NCBI RefSeq assembly: GCF_017311415.1
Contig: NZ_JAEKIS010000003.1
Location: forward strand, 248,001 to 312,000
Direction of reading: 5' to 3'
DNA: 64,000 nucleotides
Source of the DNA: Salipiger abyssi
Lineage (GTDB): Bacteria; Pseudomonadota; Alphaproteobacteria; Rhodobacterales; Rhodobacteraceae
Part shown: positions 10,258-19,535 of the stretch, piece after piece
Position numbering within the stretch: position 1 is the first letter of the stretch
How the letters are laid out: each line of letters begins with the position of its first letter
Notes under the pieces: model-generated
What the model was told of the DNA's origin: nothing
Databases searched by the model: none
Seen by the model: only the letters and a program-made list of their open reading frames with translations
Made by a program: the position numbers and the translations under genes

Positions 10258-11955
10258 TCACCCCGGAATAATCTCAAACTTCACCACATCCACCATGCCC
10301 CGGTCGGTGATCTTCAGCGCCGGAATGACCGGCAGCGCGAGGAAGGCCAGTTGCAGGAAGGGCTCTTCCAGCGTCACGCCCAGCCCGCGCGCCGCCGCGC
10401 GCAGGTCGGTCAGGCGGTCGCGCACCTCCTCGAAGGGCGCAAGGCTCATCAGCCCCGCCACCGGTAGCGCCAGCTCGGCCAGCACCTTGCCGTCCCGCAC
10501 CACGACAAAGCCGCCCTCGATCTCCGAGAGCCGGTTCGCCGCCAGCGCCATATCGGCGTAGTCGACACCCACGCAGGCGATATTGTGGTGGTCGTGGCAG
10601 ACCGTCGAGGCGATGGCGCCGGCTTGCAGCCCGAAGCCCTTCACAAAGCCCGTCGCGACATTGCCGTTCTTGCCGTGCCGCTCGCACACCGCGATGCGCA
10701 CCAGATCGCGGGAGACATCGGGGTGCTTGTCGCCGTCCGCAATCGCGATGGTCTCGTGCAGGTGGTCGGTGAGGATCTGCCCCTCGCGGATGCCGATCAC
10801 GTCGGTCTCTTCGCGGTTGCCGGTGGCGCGGAACTGCGCAGGGCTGAGCTGCGGCGCCTTGACCGAGTGCCGGCCCACCGGCGCCACCGTGCCGCGCGCA
10901 GCAAAGGCCGCGTCGTCGGCCCGCACCCCGCCCGCCAGCACAAGCTGGGCGTGGCAGCCCTCCAGCGAGTCCACCGCCACGATATCGGCGCGCTTGCCCG
11001 GCGCGATCATGCCGCGATCCTTCAGCCCGAAGGCCTCCGCCGCCGAGAGCGTCGCCGCGCGATAGGCGGCGAGCGGGGGCGTGCCCAGAGCGATCAGCGT
11101 GCGGATCATGTAGTCGAGATGCCCGTGCTCGGCGATATCCAGCGGGTTCCGGTCGTCGGTGCACAGGCACATATAAGGCGCCGTGCGCTCGCTCAGCAGC
11201 GGTTGCAGCGCGTGCAGATCTTTGGACACAGAGCCCTCGCGGATCAGCACCCGCATGCCCTTGCGCAGCTTCTCCAGCGCCTCTTCGGCATTGGTCGCCT
11301 CGTGCTCGGTGCGGATGCCGGCGGCGATATAGGCGTTGAGATCGCGCCCCGAGAGCAGCGGGCAATGGCCGTCGATATGGCCGCCCTCGAAGAGCCGCAG
11401 CTTCTTCATCGCCTCCTTGTCGCGAAAGATCACGCCGGGATAGTTCATGAACTCCGCCAGCCCGATGCCCGAGGGGTGACCCATGAGCGGCGCCAGATCT
11501 TCGGCCAGCAGCTCGGCCCCCGCCGTCTCCATATGGGTCGAGGGCACGCAGGAGGAGAGCTGCACGCGGATGTCCATGAGCGTATGGGCGGAGGCTTCCT
11601 GGAAATAGCGGATGCCCTCGGCGCCGATCACATTGGCGATCTCATGCGGGTCGCAGATCGCCGTGGTGACGCCGCGCGGGGTGACGCAGCGGTCGAACTC
11701 GAAGGGCGTGACCAGCGAGCTTTCGATATGCAGATGCGTGTCGATGAAGCCGGGCACGAGGATCGTGCCGCTGACGTCGATCACCTCGCGCCCCTCGTAG
11801 CTGTCACAGGTGCCGACGATGGTGTCGCCGCAGATCGCCACATCGCCCTCCAGCAGCGCGCCGGTCATCAGGTCGAGCACCCGGCCGCCCCTCAGCACCA
11901 GATCCGCCGGGGTGTCGCCGCGCCCCTGCGCGATACGGGTTTCCAGATCTGCCAT
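10258..11955 (-). CDS. ade: Adenine deaminase
   Basis: Hydrolytically deaminates adenine to hypoxanthine for purine salvage. The 565-residue length is close to known Ade enzymes. The amidohydrolase metal-site segments are present: [15 protein letters not shown] near residue 70 and [10 protein letters not shown] near residue 100. An adenine deaminase C-terminal domain follows ([19 protein letters not shown] near residue 460). ATG 11955 is preceded by CAGGAGG; a longer frame to 12042 adds a non-homologous leader. It is divergent from choX. The nearby nucleoside importer (1-4357) would supply its substrate, though the two are not in one operon. Confidence 0.93.
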   Translation of the reverse strand: MADLETRIAQGRGDTPADLVLRGGRVLDLMTGALLEGDVAICGDTIVGTCDSYEGREVIDVSGTILVPGFIDTHLHIESSLVTPFEFDRCVTPRGVTTAICDPHEIANVIGAEGIRYFQEASAHTLMDIRVQLSSCVPSTHMETAGAELLAEDLAPLMGHPSGIGLAEFMNYPGVIFRDKEAMKKLRLFEGGHIDGHCPLLSGRDLNAYIAAGIRTEHEATNAEEALEKLRKGMRVLIREGSVSKDLHALQPLLSERTAPYMCLCTDDRNPLDIAEHGHLDYMIRTLIALGTPPLAAYRAATLSAAEAFGLKDRGMIAPGKRADIVAVDSLEGCHAQLVLAGGVRADDAAFAARGTVAPVGRHSVKAPQLSPAQFRATGNREETDVIGIREGQILTDHLHETIAIADGDKHPDVSRDLVRIAVCERHGKNGNVATGFVKGFGLQAGAIASTVCHDHHNIACVGVDYADMALAANRLSEIEGGFVVVRDGKVLAELALPVAGLMSLAPFEEVRDRLTDLRAAARGLGVTLEEPFLQLAFLALPVIPALKITDRGMVDVVKFEIIPG

Positions 11956-12099
11956 GGGCCGCCTCCTGTTCGCTGCTTGCCCGCAACTTTGGCACAGCAC
12001 GCGGCGGCAGGCGAGGGGCGGTAGCGCCGCATCCGGTTGCAATGCGGGGCGAATGCGCGCTTATTGGGGCATATGCCAAAAACCTCAGGGAGAGAGACC

Positions 12100-13020
12100 A
12101 TGACCACCCTCCGCCTTGCCGCGGTGGCGGCGCTGCTTTCGGCCGGTGCCGCGCATGCCGATTGCGACACCGTGACCTTTTCCGATGTGGGCTGGACCGA
12201 TATCACCGCCACCACCGCCGCGACCTCCGTGGTGCTGGAGGCGCTGGGATATGACACCGATATCAAGGTGTTGTCGGTGCCGGTGACCTACACCTCGCTC
12301 GCCAAAAAGGACATCGACGTGTTCCTCGGCAACTGGATGCCGACGATGGAGGCGGATATCGCACCCTATCGCGAGGCGGGCACCGTCGACACCGTGCGCG
12401 CCAATCTCGAAGGTGCGAAATACACGCTGGCCACCAACAAGGCCGGCGCCGATCTGGGCATTGCCGATTTCGCGGATATCGCCGGGCAGGCCGATGCGCT
12501 GGACGAGACGATCTATGGCATCGAGCCGGGCAATGACGGCAACCGGCTGATCATCGACATGATCGAGGCCGACGCCTTCGGGCTCAAGGAATTCGAGGTC
12601 AAGGAAAGCTCGGAACAGGGGATGCTGGCGCAGGTGGGCCGTGCTTCGAACCGGGGCGAGCCCATCGTCTTCCTGGCCTGGGAACCGCACCCGATGAACG
12701 CCAATTACGACCTCACCTATCTGACCGGCGGCGACGACTATTTCGGCCCGGATCTCGGCGGGGCGACGGTTTATACCAATACCTCGGCGGGCTATGTCGA
12801 GGCCTGCCCGAATGTCGGCAAGCTTCTGGAGAACCTGGAGTTTTCGCTCGCCATGGAAAACGAGATCATGGGCGCGATCCTGGATGGCGGCGAGGATCCC
12901 GAGGATGCCGCAACCGCCTGGCTCGCAGCGCATCCCGAGGTGGCGGAGGCCTGGCTCGACGGCGTGACGACCAAGGATGGTGACGATGCCAAGGCGGCGG
13001 TGATGGCGGCGCTGGAATAA
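12100..13020 (+). CDS. choX: Choline/betaine ABC transporter substrate-binding protein ChoX
   Basis: A periplasmic binding protein of 306 residues with a signal peptide (LRLAAVAALLSAGAAHAD). It is an OpuAC/ProX-type protein. VTFSDVGWTDITATTAATSV, DVFLGNWMPTMEADI and VFLAWEPHPMNANYDLTYL are hallmarks of the choline-specific ChoX group, whose aromatic residues (the Trp of GWTD, NWMP and AWEPH) form the quaternary-ammonium box. ATG 12100 has GGGAGAGA upstream. In relatives choX is followed by choW and choV. Here those genes lie about 23 kb away at 36238-38072, suggesting that something was inserted in between. Confidence 0.9.
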   Translation: MTTLRLAAVAALLSAGAAHADCDTVTFSDVGWTDITATTAATSVVLEALGYDTDIKVLSVPVTYTSLAKKDIDVFLGNWMPTMEADIAPYREAGTVDTVRANLEGAKYTLATNKAGADLGIADFADIAGQADALDETIYGIEPGNDGNRLIIDMIEADAFGLKEFEVKESSEQGMLAQVGRASNRGEPIVFLAWEPHPMNANYDLTYLTGGDDYFGPDLGGATVYTNTSAGYVEACPNVGKLLENLEFSLAMENEIMGAILDGGEDPEDAATAWLAAHPEVAEAWLDGVTTKDGDDAKAAVMAALE

Positions 13021-13164
13021 CGCCGCCTGCTCTCGAACTGGTCCGGATCTGGAGCGATCCCGCGCCCGGCTCGGAAGGCCGATCGGCTCTCGCGTTGGCG
13101 AAGATGTGTCTTGGCGGAGTCGGCCGGCGGGTGCTGCCAATCGCGCATGTCAGGCGAAGCGCGC

Positions 13165-13191
13165 CCCGTGTGTCCGGGCGCGTGACACGGG
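13165..13191. terminator. Small inverted repeat between choX and lysR
   Basis: A seven-base stem, CCCGTGT at 13165-13171 and ACACGGG at 13185-13191, with a 13-base loop, lies between the convergent choX and LysR genes. No T-run follows on either strand, so a factor-independent terminator is only a guess. Nothing else recognisable is in this 179-bp gap. Confidence 0.25.
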
Positions 13192-13199
13192 ACGGCCTG

Positions 13200-14111
13200 T
13201 CAGCCGTAGCGCGCCGCAAAGATCTCCTGAAAGCGTGTCGCGCTGACGGATGAGGCGCGGCGCGCGGGCGTCAGAAGGTAAAGGCTGCGTTGAAGCGAAA
13301 GATCCGCGAGCGGCAGAAACGCGATTTTCGGGTCGTTGAACAAGGTGACGGCGTTTTGGGGGAGCAGCGCGACCCCGATCCTCGCCCGCACGAGGCATAG
13401 CTGCGCAACCGTCGAATGGCAGGTCAGCGGGCCGGATTTCAGATGCTGGGGGATCGAGGCGGCATTTGCCAGCAAGCGCGCGCTTCCGGTTTCGGCGCTG
13501 ACATGTACCACGTCCCGGGCGTCGATATCGGCCAGCCCGACCGGTCGGCCCAGGCGCGTCAGCGGGTGATCGGCGGCACAGGCGATGCCGAAGGCATCGC
13601 AGGCGATCTCGGTCTGTATCAGGTCGGGTGAGCTGCGCGCGCGTCCGGCAATCGCGAGATCGAGCCGGCCTTCGCCCACCATCTGCGCCAGCGTTTCGGC
13701 CACATCGTCGTGCAGCACCACCGACACATGCGGGTGGAGTTGCCGGAAGGCCGCAATCGCCGGCGCGACGAGCGGCGTGATCGCGGACGGAGTCGCCCCG
13801 AGGCGCAGTTCGCCGCGATCTCCACGCGCGGTGGCGCGCAGGGCCGACAAGGAATCGTCCAGCCCATCGAGCAGCGGGGCGGTCTGCTTGAGAAAGCTCA
13901 GCCCGAGCGGCGTCGGCACCGGTGGGCGGCTGCGCCGGTCGAAGAGCGGCGCTCCGGCGATTTCCTCGATTTGCCGGACAGTTTCGGTCAGCGCCGAGGG
14001 CACCACGCCGAGCCGCTCCGCCGCGCGCACAAAGCTGCCCTCGTCCCATATGGCATGAACCGCCCGCAGATGGCGCAGGTTGAAGTTCGTATTTTCTGAA
14101 TCTGTCTTCAT
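13200..14111 (-). CDS. LysR family transcriptional regulator
   Basis: A 303-residue regulator with an N-terminal winged helix-turn-helix (LRHLRAVHAIWDEGSFVRAA, then PSALTETVRQIEEIAGAPLF) and a periplasmic-binding-protein-like effector domain to the C-terminus. ATG 14111 fits the family length; a TTG nine bases earlier is the only alternative. It is divergent, with just 60 bases, from the D-2-hydroxyglutarate dehydrogenase-like gene, the usual position of a LysR activator relative to its target. An inverted repeat covering its own start codon could be the operator. The effector is unknown; a metabolite of the lysine/2-oxoadipate route is the natural guess. Confidence 0.88.
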   Translation of the reverse strand: MKTDSENTNFNLRHLRAVHAIWDEGSFVRAAERLGVVPSALTETVRQIEEIAGAPLFDRRSRPPVPTPLGLSFLKQTAPLLDGLDDSLSALRATARGDRGELRLGATPSAITPLVAPAIAAFRQLHPHVSVVLHDDVAETLAQMVGEGRLDLAIAGRARSSPDLIQTEIACDAFGIACAADHPLTRLGRPVGLADIDARDVVHVSAETGSARLLANAASIPQHLKSGPLTCHSTVAQLCLVRARIGVALLPQNAVTLFNDPKIAFLPLADLSLQRSLYLLTPARRASSVSATRFQEIFAARYG

Positions 14112-14131
14112 GTATTTCAATTTTCATGAAG
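14106..14131. promoter_or_regulatory. Candidate LysR operator in the 60-bp divergent gap
   Basis: CTTCATG (14106-14112) and CATGAAG (14125-14131) form a perfect seven-base inverted repeat around a 12-base AT-rich spacer. It overlaps the start codon of the LysR gene and lies about 40 bases before the dehydrogenase start. LysR proteins often bind dyads of this spacing and repress themselves. Binding is inferred. Confidence 0.45.
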
Positions 14132-14171
14132 CATGGTTTGCGGTCAATATGACCCGACACAGGAGATCCGC

Positions 14172-17003
14172 ATGACCGCCGCCGACCGCAGCCTGACCGA
14201 CGCCATCGACCAACTTCCCCGCGCCCTGCAAGAGGCGGGATTTCGCGGTGACGTCGAGCGTGACAGCGCGTTGCGGGCGGCCATGTCCACCGACAATTCG
14301 GTCTATCGCATTCTCCCCGATCTCATCCTCGCGCCGCGCGATGCCGAGGATGTGGTCACCTGCATGGCGGTTCTGGAACGCACGGAGTTCGCCCATCTCC
14401 CGGTCACCGCGCGCGGTGGCGGCACCGGCACCAATGGGCAAAGCCTCAATCGCGGGGTCATCCTCGATATGCGGCGGCACATGCACCGGCTTTTGCAGGT
14501 CGATCCCGAGGGCGGCTGGGCCGATGTCGAGCCGGGGATCGTCCTGGACGATCTGAATGCACAGCTTCGCCCAAGAGGGGTGTTCTTCGCGCCGGAAACC
14601 TCGACCTCCACGCGCTGCGCCATTGGCGGGATGGTGTCGACCGATGCGTCGGGCAAGGGCTCGCGCATTTATGGCAAGACCTCCGACAATCTGCTCGGTG
14701 TCGAGATCGCGCGGGGGCGCGGGCTGCTGTCGAGCCTGGCGCCGCCGCCGGACTGGGCCGTGCCCATGCTGCGGGCCGCCGAAGGCGCTGCGCGTACGGG
14801 TCGGGCGGCCTTTGTCGTCCATACCCCGCGGCTCAACCGCCGCTTCACCGGCTACGATCTGGAGCGGGCCTGCCCCGATGATGGCGGCTTCGACTGGTGG
14901 CGGCTGTTTCCGGGCTCCGAAGGCACGCTTGGCCCGATCACCCGAATTCGGGTGAAGCTGCGCCCCCTGCCCACGGAAAAGCGCCTCGTGGTCGCGGGCT
15001 TCGCCAGCTTCCGCGACTCGCTCGCGGCGGCGCTGCCGCTGCTGGCGGATGACCCCACCGCCATCGAGGTGATGGACGAGCGGGTGCAGGCGCTCGCCGG
15101 GGAGGCCGGTCTGCTCGGACGGCTGCCCGAATCGCTGCGACCGGCGCGCGGCGAGGCGGTGGCCTATACCTTTGTGGAATTCAACGGCGATGACGCCGGG
15201 GCGCTCGATGCCCGCGCCGCCGCATGCCGGGCGCGCCTGCACGGGCTGCCGGGCATCCGCGCCGTGCATGTGGCGACCGACGCCGAGGAGATCCGCGAGC
15301 TCTGGGCGATCCGGTCCGCCGGGGTCGGTCTGCTGGGCAAGGTCGACGGCCGCGCCCGCCCGGTCGCCTTTGTCGAGGATTGCGTGGTCCCGCCCGAGAG
15401 GCTGCCCGAGTTTCTCGACGGATTCCTCGCGATCCTCAATCGGCACGGGCTGAGCTTTGGCATCTACGGGCATGTGGATGTGGGCTGCCTGCATATCCGC
15501 CCCGCGCTCGATATCGACGCGGAGCAGGATCGCGCCCGCCTGGTCGAGGTTTCGGACGCGATTTTCGATTTGGTGAACAGGCATGGCGGCATCTTTTGGG
15601 GGGAGCACGGCAAGGGCGTGCGCGGAGCCTATCTCGAAGGCTGGATCGGGCCCGAAGCCTATGCGGCGCTGCAAGGGGTCAAGGCTGCCTTCGACCCGGA
15701 CGGGCGCTTCAACCCGGGCAAGCTGGTGGATGCGGGAGTGCCGGTCATGGGCATCGCGACCACGCCGTTCCGGCCGTTCAACGCGCCTGAGGGCGACGCG
15801 CTGGAAAAGGCCTTTCGCTGCAACGGCAACGCGCAATGCCTCAGCTATGCCGCAAGCGTTCCCATGTGTCCCTCCTTCAAGGCGACCGGGGATCTGCGCC
15901 ATTCCCCCAAGGGGCGGGCCGATGCGCTTCGGGCCTGGCACGAGGGTCGGCAGACCGGCGTTGCCACAGTGTCGGAGCAAGATCTCCTCGGCGCGCTCGA
16001 TACCTGCCTCGGATGCAAGGCCTGTGCATCGAGCTGCCCCGTGCAGGTCGACATTCCCGCGATGCGGGCGGCGTTTTATGCTGAATTCTATGCCCGCAAC
16101 GCCCGCCCGCTCGCCGATCGCGCCATGCTTCTGGCCGAACGGCTGAGCCCGCTCCTGCTCGGGGCGGCCCCGGTGATCCGTCCGTTCTGGCCGCTCGCCC
16201 GGCAGGTTGCGGAGGCGGTGCTCGGGATGACGGATCTGCCCGGGCAGATCGCGCGCCCTTTGCCACGCCGCGCGCGGATCACGCTGCGGGCGCTTGGCCG
16301 CGAAGATCTGCCGGATCGCACGGTTCTGGTCTGGATGGACTGGTTCTCTGCACTCTACGATGGTGCGGCGCAGCAGGATGTCTATCGCGGTCTCACCGCA
16401 CTTGGCTATTCGGTGCGCTTTGTCGAGATGCGCCCCGCCGGCAAGGTTGCCGGCGACCTCGGCGACCGGGCGGGCTTCCGCAGGATGGCTGAGCGGCTTG
16501 TGGAGGCGCTGCGGCTGGGCGCGCGCCATGGCGTGCCGATGGTCGGGCTCGATCCGGCTTTTGTCATGGCGCTGCGGCAGGATTACAGGAAAGCGGGGCT
16601 GGAGGCGCCCGAGCTGCTGTTGCCGCAGGAGTTCCTGGCGGCCGAGCTGCGCGCAGGCCGGGCTCTGCCGCAGGTGCCCGGCGGGCCGGTGAGCCTCTTT
16701 GCCCATTGCACGGAAAGCACCGGCGACCCCGCCGCGCGCGCGGAGTGGCAGGAGGTCTTTGCCGCGCTCGGATTGCAGATCCGGACGCCTGCCACAGGCT
16801 GCTGCGGCATGGCCGGGACATTTGGACACAAGGCGCGGCATCAGGACATGTCGCGCAGGCTGTTCGATCTTTCCTGGCGGAGTCCGCTGGAGCAGGCGGA
16901 CGATGCCGTTGCCAGCGGATTTTCCTGCCGCTGCCAGTCCGAACGGCTGACGGGCAGGGCGGTGCGCCATCCGCTGGGGCTGATTGCCGACCGGTTGGGC
17001 TAG
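14172..17003 (+). CDS. D-2-hydroxyglutarate dehydrogenase-like FAD/Fe-S flavoprotein (YdiJ type)
   Basis: A large fused flavoprotein of 943 residues. It has a PCMH-type FAD-binding domain with ARGGGTGTNGQSLNRG near residue 80, an FAD-linked oxidase C-terminal domain (GHVDVGCLHIRPALD), a ferredoxin-like region with CNGNAQC near 550 and CLGCKACASSCPVQVD near 612, and a C-terminal cysteine-rich CCG domain (TGCCGMAGTFGHK near 876). This is the architecture of YdiJ/D2HGDH, which oxidises D-2-hydroxyglutarate to 2-oxoglutarate. Product use fits exactly, since HglS, encoded one regulator downstream, produces D-2-hydroxyglutarate. ATG 14172 follows AGGAG. Glycolate-type or D-lactate substrates cannot be excluded by motif alone. 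Confidence 0.85.
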   Translation: MTAADRSLTDAIDQLPRALQEAGFRGDVERDSALRAAMSTDNSVYRILPDLILAPRDAEDVVTCMAVLERTEFAHLPVTARGGGTGTNGQSLNRGVILDMRRHMHRLLQVDPEGGWADVEPGIVLDDLNAQLRPRGVFFAPETSTSTRCAIGGMVSTDASGKGSRIYGKTSDNLLGVEIARGRGLLSSLAPPPDWAVPMLRAAEGAARTGRAAFVVHTPRLNRRFTGYDLERACPDDGGFDWWRLFPGSEGTLGPITRIRVKLRPLPTEKRLVVAGFASFRDSLAAALPLLADDPTAIEVMDERVQALAGEAGLLGRLPESLRPARGEAVAYTFVEFNGDDAGALDARAAACRARLHGLPGIRAVHVATDAEEIRELWAIRSAGVGLLGKVDGRARPVAFVEDCVVPPERLPEFLDGFLAILNRHGLSFGIYGHVDVGCLHIRPALDIDAEQDRARLVEVSDAIFDLVNRHGGIFWGEHGKGVRGAYLEGWIGPEAYAALQGVKAAFDPDGRFNPGKLVDAGVPVMGIATTPFRPFNAPEGDALEKAFRCNGNAQCLSYAASVPMCPSFKATGDLRHSPKGRADALRAWHEGRQTGVATVSEQDLLGALDTCLGCKACASSCPVQVDIPAMRAAFYAEFYARNARPLADRAMLLAERLSPLLLGAAPVIRPFWPLARQVAEAVLGMTDLPGQIARPLPRRARITLRALGREDLPDRTVLVWMDWFSALYDGAAQQDVYRGLTALGYSVRFVEMRPAGKVAGDLGDRAGFRRMAERLVEALRLGARHGVPMVGLDPAFVMALRQDYRKAGLEAPELLLPQEFLAAELRAGRALPQVPGGPVSLFAHCTESTGDPAARAEWQEVFAALGLQIRTPATGCCGMAGTFGHKARHQDMSRRLFDLSWRSPLEQADDAVASGFSCRCQSERLTGRAVRHPLGLIADRLG

Positions 17004-17031
17004 TTCGGCGCCGCCACCAGGGCGGCGGGCG

Positions 17032-17931
17032 TCAGGCCAGCGGGCGGAAGGACACCGCGCCGATCATCCAGTCGCGAAAATCGCGCGCCGCATCGGCCCG
17101 GCCTTCGGGCGCGGCGATGTAGTAGGCGTTGTCCGTCGACAGCGGTATGTCTAGCGGGATTTTCAGCTCGCCCGCCGCCAGCTCGTTTTCGATCAGATAG
17201 CGCGGCAGCAGCCCGAACCCCATGCCGGATTTCACCGCCTCGATGGTGAGGGTGAACTGCTCGAACCAATGGCCGGCGTTCGGCGCTGGCAGGTCGAGAT
17301 CGCATCGTTTGAACCAGTCGCCCCAGAGATGGGGGCGCTCGGTCTGGTGGATCTTGGGGGCCTCCGCCAGATCCTGCGCATCGCGCACCGTCATGTTGAG
17401 AAGCGCCCCGCCCGCCACCGGTACGACGATCTCGCTGCACAGATAGGTGCATATGGCACCGGGCCAGATCGGCTGGCCGAAATGGATCGCGAGATCGCAT
17501 TGGCTGGTGCTGAAATCGAACACATCCCGCCGTGTCGAGATGTCGAACCGCGTGTCCGGATGCTGCTTCAGGAAGCCCGGTAGCCGCGGCACGAGCCATC
17601 GCGACGCGAATGTGGGCGGTGCGTTGACCGCTAGGATGCGCTCGCCCTGCGCACCGGCGGTGACATGCCGCATCGTGACATTGGCCAGTTCGAGCAAGGT
17701 CTCGACCTCGGCGAGAAACGCGCGCCCCGCTTCGGTCATGATCACCCGGCCGCGCACGCGTTCGAAAAGCGGCTTGCCGATCTGCGCTTCGAGATCGCGG
17801 ATCTGGCGGCTCACCGCGCTTTGGGTCAGGGCCAGCTCTTCGCCGGCGCGGGTGAAGTTGCCGTGACGCGCCGCGCTTTCGAAGGTGAGCAGCATGCGCA
17901 GATCGGGCAGGTATCGGCGCTGCAATATCAT
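17032..17931 (-). CDS. LysR family regulator (GcvA-like)
   Basis: A 299-residue LysR protein. The HTH is at residues 5-65 (LLTFESAARHGNFTRAGEEL, then TQSAVSRQIRDLEAQIGKPL). SSxCDLAIHFG-like text (DFSTSQCDLAIHFGQPIWPG) in the effector domain is typical of the GcvA subgroup. I chose ATG 17931, preceded by GGAGAACGCGGA; in-frame ATGs at 18003 and 18024 would add residues not seen in the family. It is divergent from the hglS-type gene over 171 bp and is convergent with the upstream dehydrogenase. It probably controls the hglS-ALDH-aminotransferase operon. Confidence 0.87.
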   Translation of the reverse strand: MILQRRYLPDLRMLLTFESAARHGNFTRAGEELALTQSAVSRQIRDLEAQIGKPLFERVRGRVIMTEAGRAFLAEVETLLELANVTMRHVTAGAQGERILAVNAPPTFASRWLVPRLPGFLKQHPDTRFDISTRRDVFDFSTSQCDLAIHFGQPIWPGAICTYLCSEIVVPVAGGALLNMTVRDAQDLAEAPKIHQTERPHLWGDWFKRCDLDLPAPNAGHWFEQFTLTIEAVKSGMGFGLLPRYLIENELAAGELKIPLDIPLSTDNAYYIAAPEGRADAARDFRDWMIGAVSFRPLA

Positions 17932-17953
17932 TCCGCGTTCTCCGATGATGCAT

Positions 17954-17966
17954 GTTTCCGGGAAAC
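17954..17966. promoter_or_regulatory. Candidate operator palindrome upstream of lysR/hglS
   Basis: GTTTCC-G-GGAAAC is a perfect six-base inverted repeat about 23 bases before the LysR start and 137 bases before the DUF1338 gene. It is the only clear dyad in this divergent gap and a plausible autoregulatory site. Confidence 0.4.
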
Positions 17967-18102
17967 TTGCCGTATCTATAGCGGCTGTGGCTGCGGACTC
18001 CATGCGATTTCGGAATGGGGTCATCGCGAGCCTTCGCTGGGTCTTCCGCCGGCACCGCCCTTAGCATGGTCCGCGATCGAAGAGTCCAGACGGAGCCAGA
18101 CA

Positions 18103-19488
18103 ATGGGTGTCGACCAGGTAGATCCCGATGAAATCCGCGCCATGTTCTCGCGCGCCATGTCCGCCATGTATCGCGACGAGGTGCCGGCCTATGGCACGCT
18201 CATGGAGCTGGTCGGAGATGTGAACGCGGCCTTTCTCGCCGCCGCCCCGGAGGAAAAGGCGCGGCTGGATCAGCTGGGCGAGCTGGAGCGGATCGACGAG
18301 GAGCGCCATGGCGCGATCCGTCTCGGCACCGCGCGGGAACTGTACCACATGCGTCGGCTCTTTGGCGTGATGGGCATGTATCCGGTGGGCTATTACGATC
18401 TGTCGGTGGCCGGCGTGCCGGTGCATTCCACCGCATTTCGCCCGCTCGAAGAGACGGCACTCCGGCGCAATCCGTTCCGTGTCTTTACTTCGCTCCTGCG
18501 TCTCGATCTGGTGGCCGACGCAGCGCTGCGCGACGCGGCCGCGACGGTCCTTGCGGCGCGCGAGATCTTTACGCCGCGCTGCCTGGCGCTGATCGACAAG
18601 GCCGAGGCGGATGGCGGACTGAGCCAGGCGGATGCCACGGCCTTTGTCGCGGAGGCGCTGGAGACCTTCCGCTGGCATGCCGAAGCGAACGTGTCGCACG
18701 AGATGTATAGCCGCCTGCACGATGCGCACCGACTTGTGGCCGATGTGGTGGCGTTCAAAGGCCCCCATATCAACCATCTGACCCCGCGCACGCTTGATAT
18801 CGACGCCGTGCAGGCGCAGATGCCCGAACGCGGGATCGTGCCCAAAGCCGTGGTCGAAGGGCCGCCGACCCGGAGCGTGCCGATTCTTCTGCGCCAGACC
18901 TCCTTCAAGGCGTTGCAGGAACCGGTGATCTTTCCGGACAGCCAGCGGGCCGAACAGGGTAGCCATACTGCCCGTTTCGGCGAGATCGAACAACGCGGGC
19001 TGGCGCTCACGCCGCGCGGGCAGGCGCTCTATGACCGGCTTTTGGGCGACACCCGCAGCCGCATCGCACCGGCCGCCGATGGCTCGAACGCCGGGGCCTA
19101 TCGCGCCGCGCTTGCCGAAAGCTTTGGCGCCTTCCCCGACGATCTCGAGACGATCCGCGCACAGGGGTTGGGCTATTTCCGCTATTCGGCGACCGGAAAA
19201 CCTTGCGCCGATCCCTCGCGCAGCGCCGATGCGCTTGTGGCAGAAGGCGTGCTGCGTGCCGATCCCATCGTCTACGAGGATTTCCTGCCGGTTTCGGCGG
19301 CGGGCATCTTCCAGTCCAATCTCGGCGACGGTGCCGCCCAGGCCTTTGCGGCCAACCCCAATCGCGCCCGGTTCGAAGAGGATCTCGGCGCCAAGGTTCA
19401 CGATCTTTTTCAGCAATATGCGGAGATCGAGGCGCGGTCGCTCGCCCAGGCCCGCATCGCCCTTTCGAAACCCGGACTGCCGGCCTGA
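18103..19488 (+). CDS. hglS: 2-oxoadipate dioxygenase/decarboxylase HglS (DUF1338)
   Basis: A non-haem iron enzyme of 461 residues that converts 2-oxoadipate to D-2-hydroxyglutarate with O2 and loss of CO2, the step described for Pseudomonas D-lysine catabolism. The length matches. Likely metal ligands are His69 (EERHGAIRLG), His222 or His225 (GPHINHLTPRTLDID) and Glu294 (HTARFGEIEQRG), within one to four residues of the His-His-Glu triad I recall for the Pseudomonas enzyme. The substrate-binding Arg lies in VHSTAFRPL. ATG 18103 has GGAG upstream. It is first in an operon with an ALDH7 and an aminotransferase that make its substrate, and its product is used by the flavoprotein encoded just before. 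Confidence 0.88.
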   Translation: MGVDQVDPDEIRAMFSRAMSAMYRDEVPAYGTLMELVGDVNAAFLAAAPEEKARLDQLGELERIDEERHGAIRLGTARELYHMRRLFGVMGMYPVGYYDLSVAGVPVHSTAFRPLEETALRRNPFRVFTSLLRLDLVADAALRDAAATVLAAREIFTPRCLALIDKAEADGGLSQADATAFVAEALETFRWHAEANVSHEMYSRLHDAHRLVADVVAFKGPHINHLTPRTLDIDAVQAQMPERGIVPKAVVEGPPTRSVPILLRQTSFKALQEPVIFPDSQRAEQGSHTARFGEIEQRGLALTPRGQALYDRLLGDTRSRIAPAADGSNAGAYRAALAESFGAFPDDLETIRAQGLGYFRYSATGKPCADPSRSADALVAEGVLRADPIVYEDFLPVSAAGIFQSNLGDGAAQAFAANPNRARFEEDLGAKVHDLFQQYAEIEARSLAQARIALSKPGLPA

Positions 19489-19535
19489 GGCTGGCGTTCG
19501 GTTCGCATCTTCATCCCCGAACACGAGGAAAAACC

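Noticed and set aside
10585-12024. Open frame of about 480 codons opposite ade
   Set aside because: Adenine deaminase motifs are on the minus strand; the plus-strand frame is a compositional shadow.
14124-16970. Very long open antisense frame (about 950 codons) opposite the YdiJ-type gene
   Set aside because: High-GC codon bias keeps antisense frames open. The sense strand has clear FAD and Fe-S motifs; the antisense text is Arg/Gly/His-rich and matches no family.
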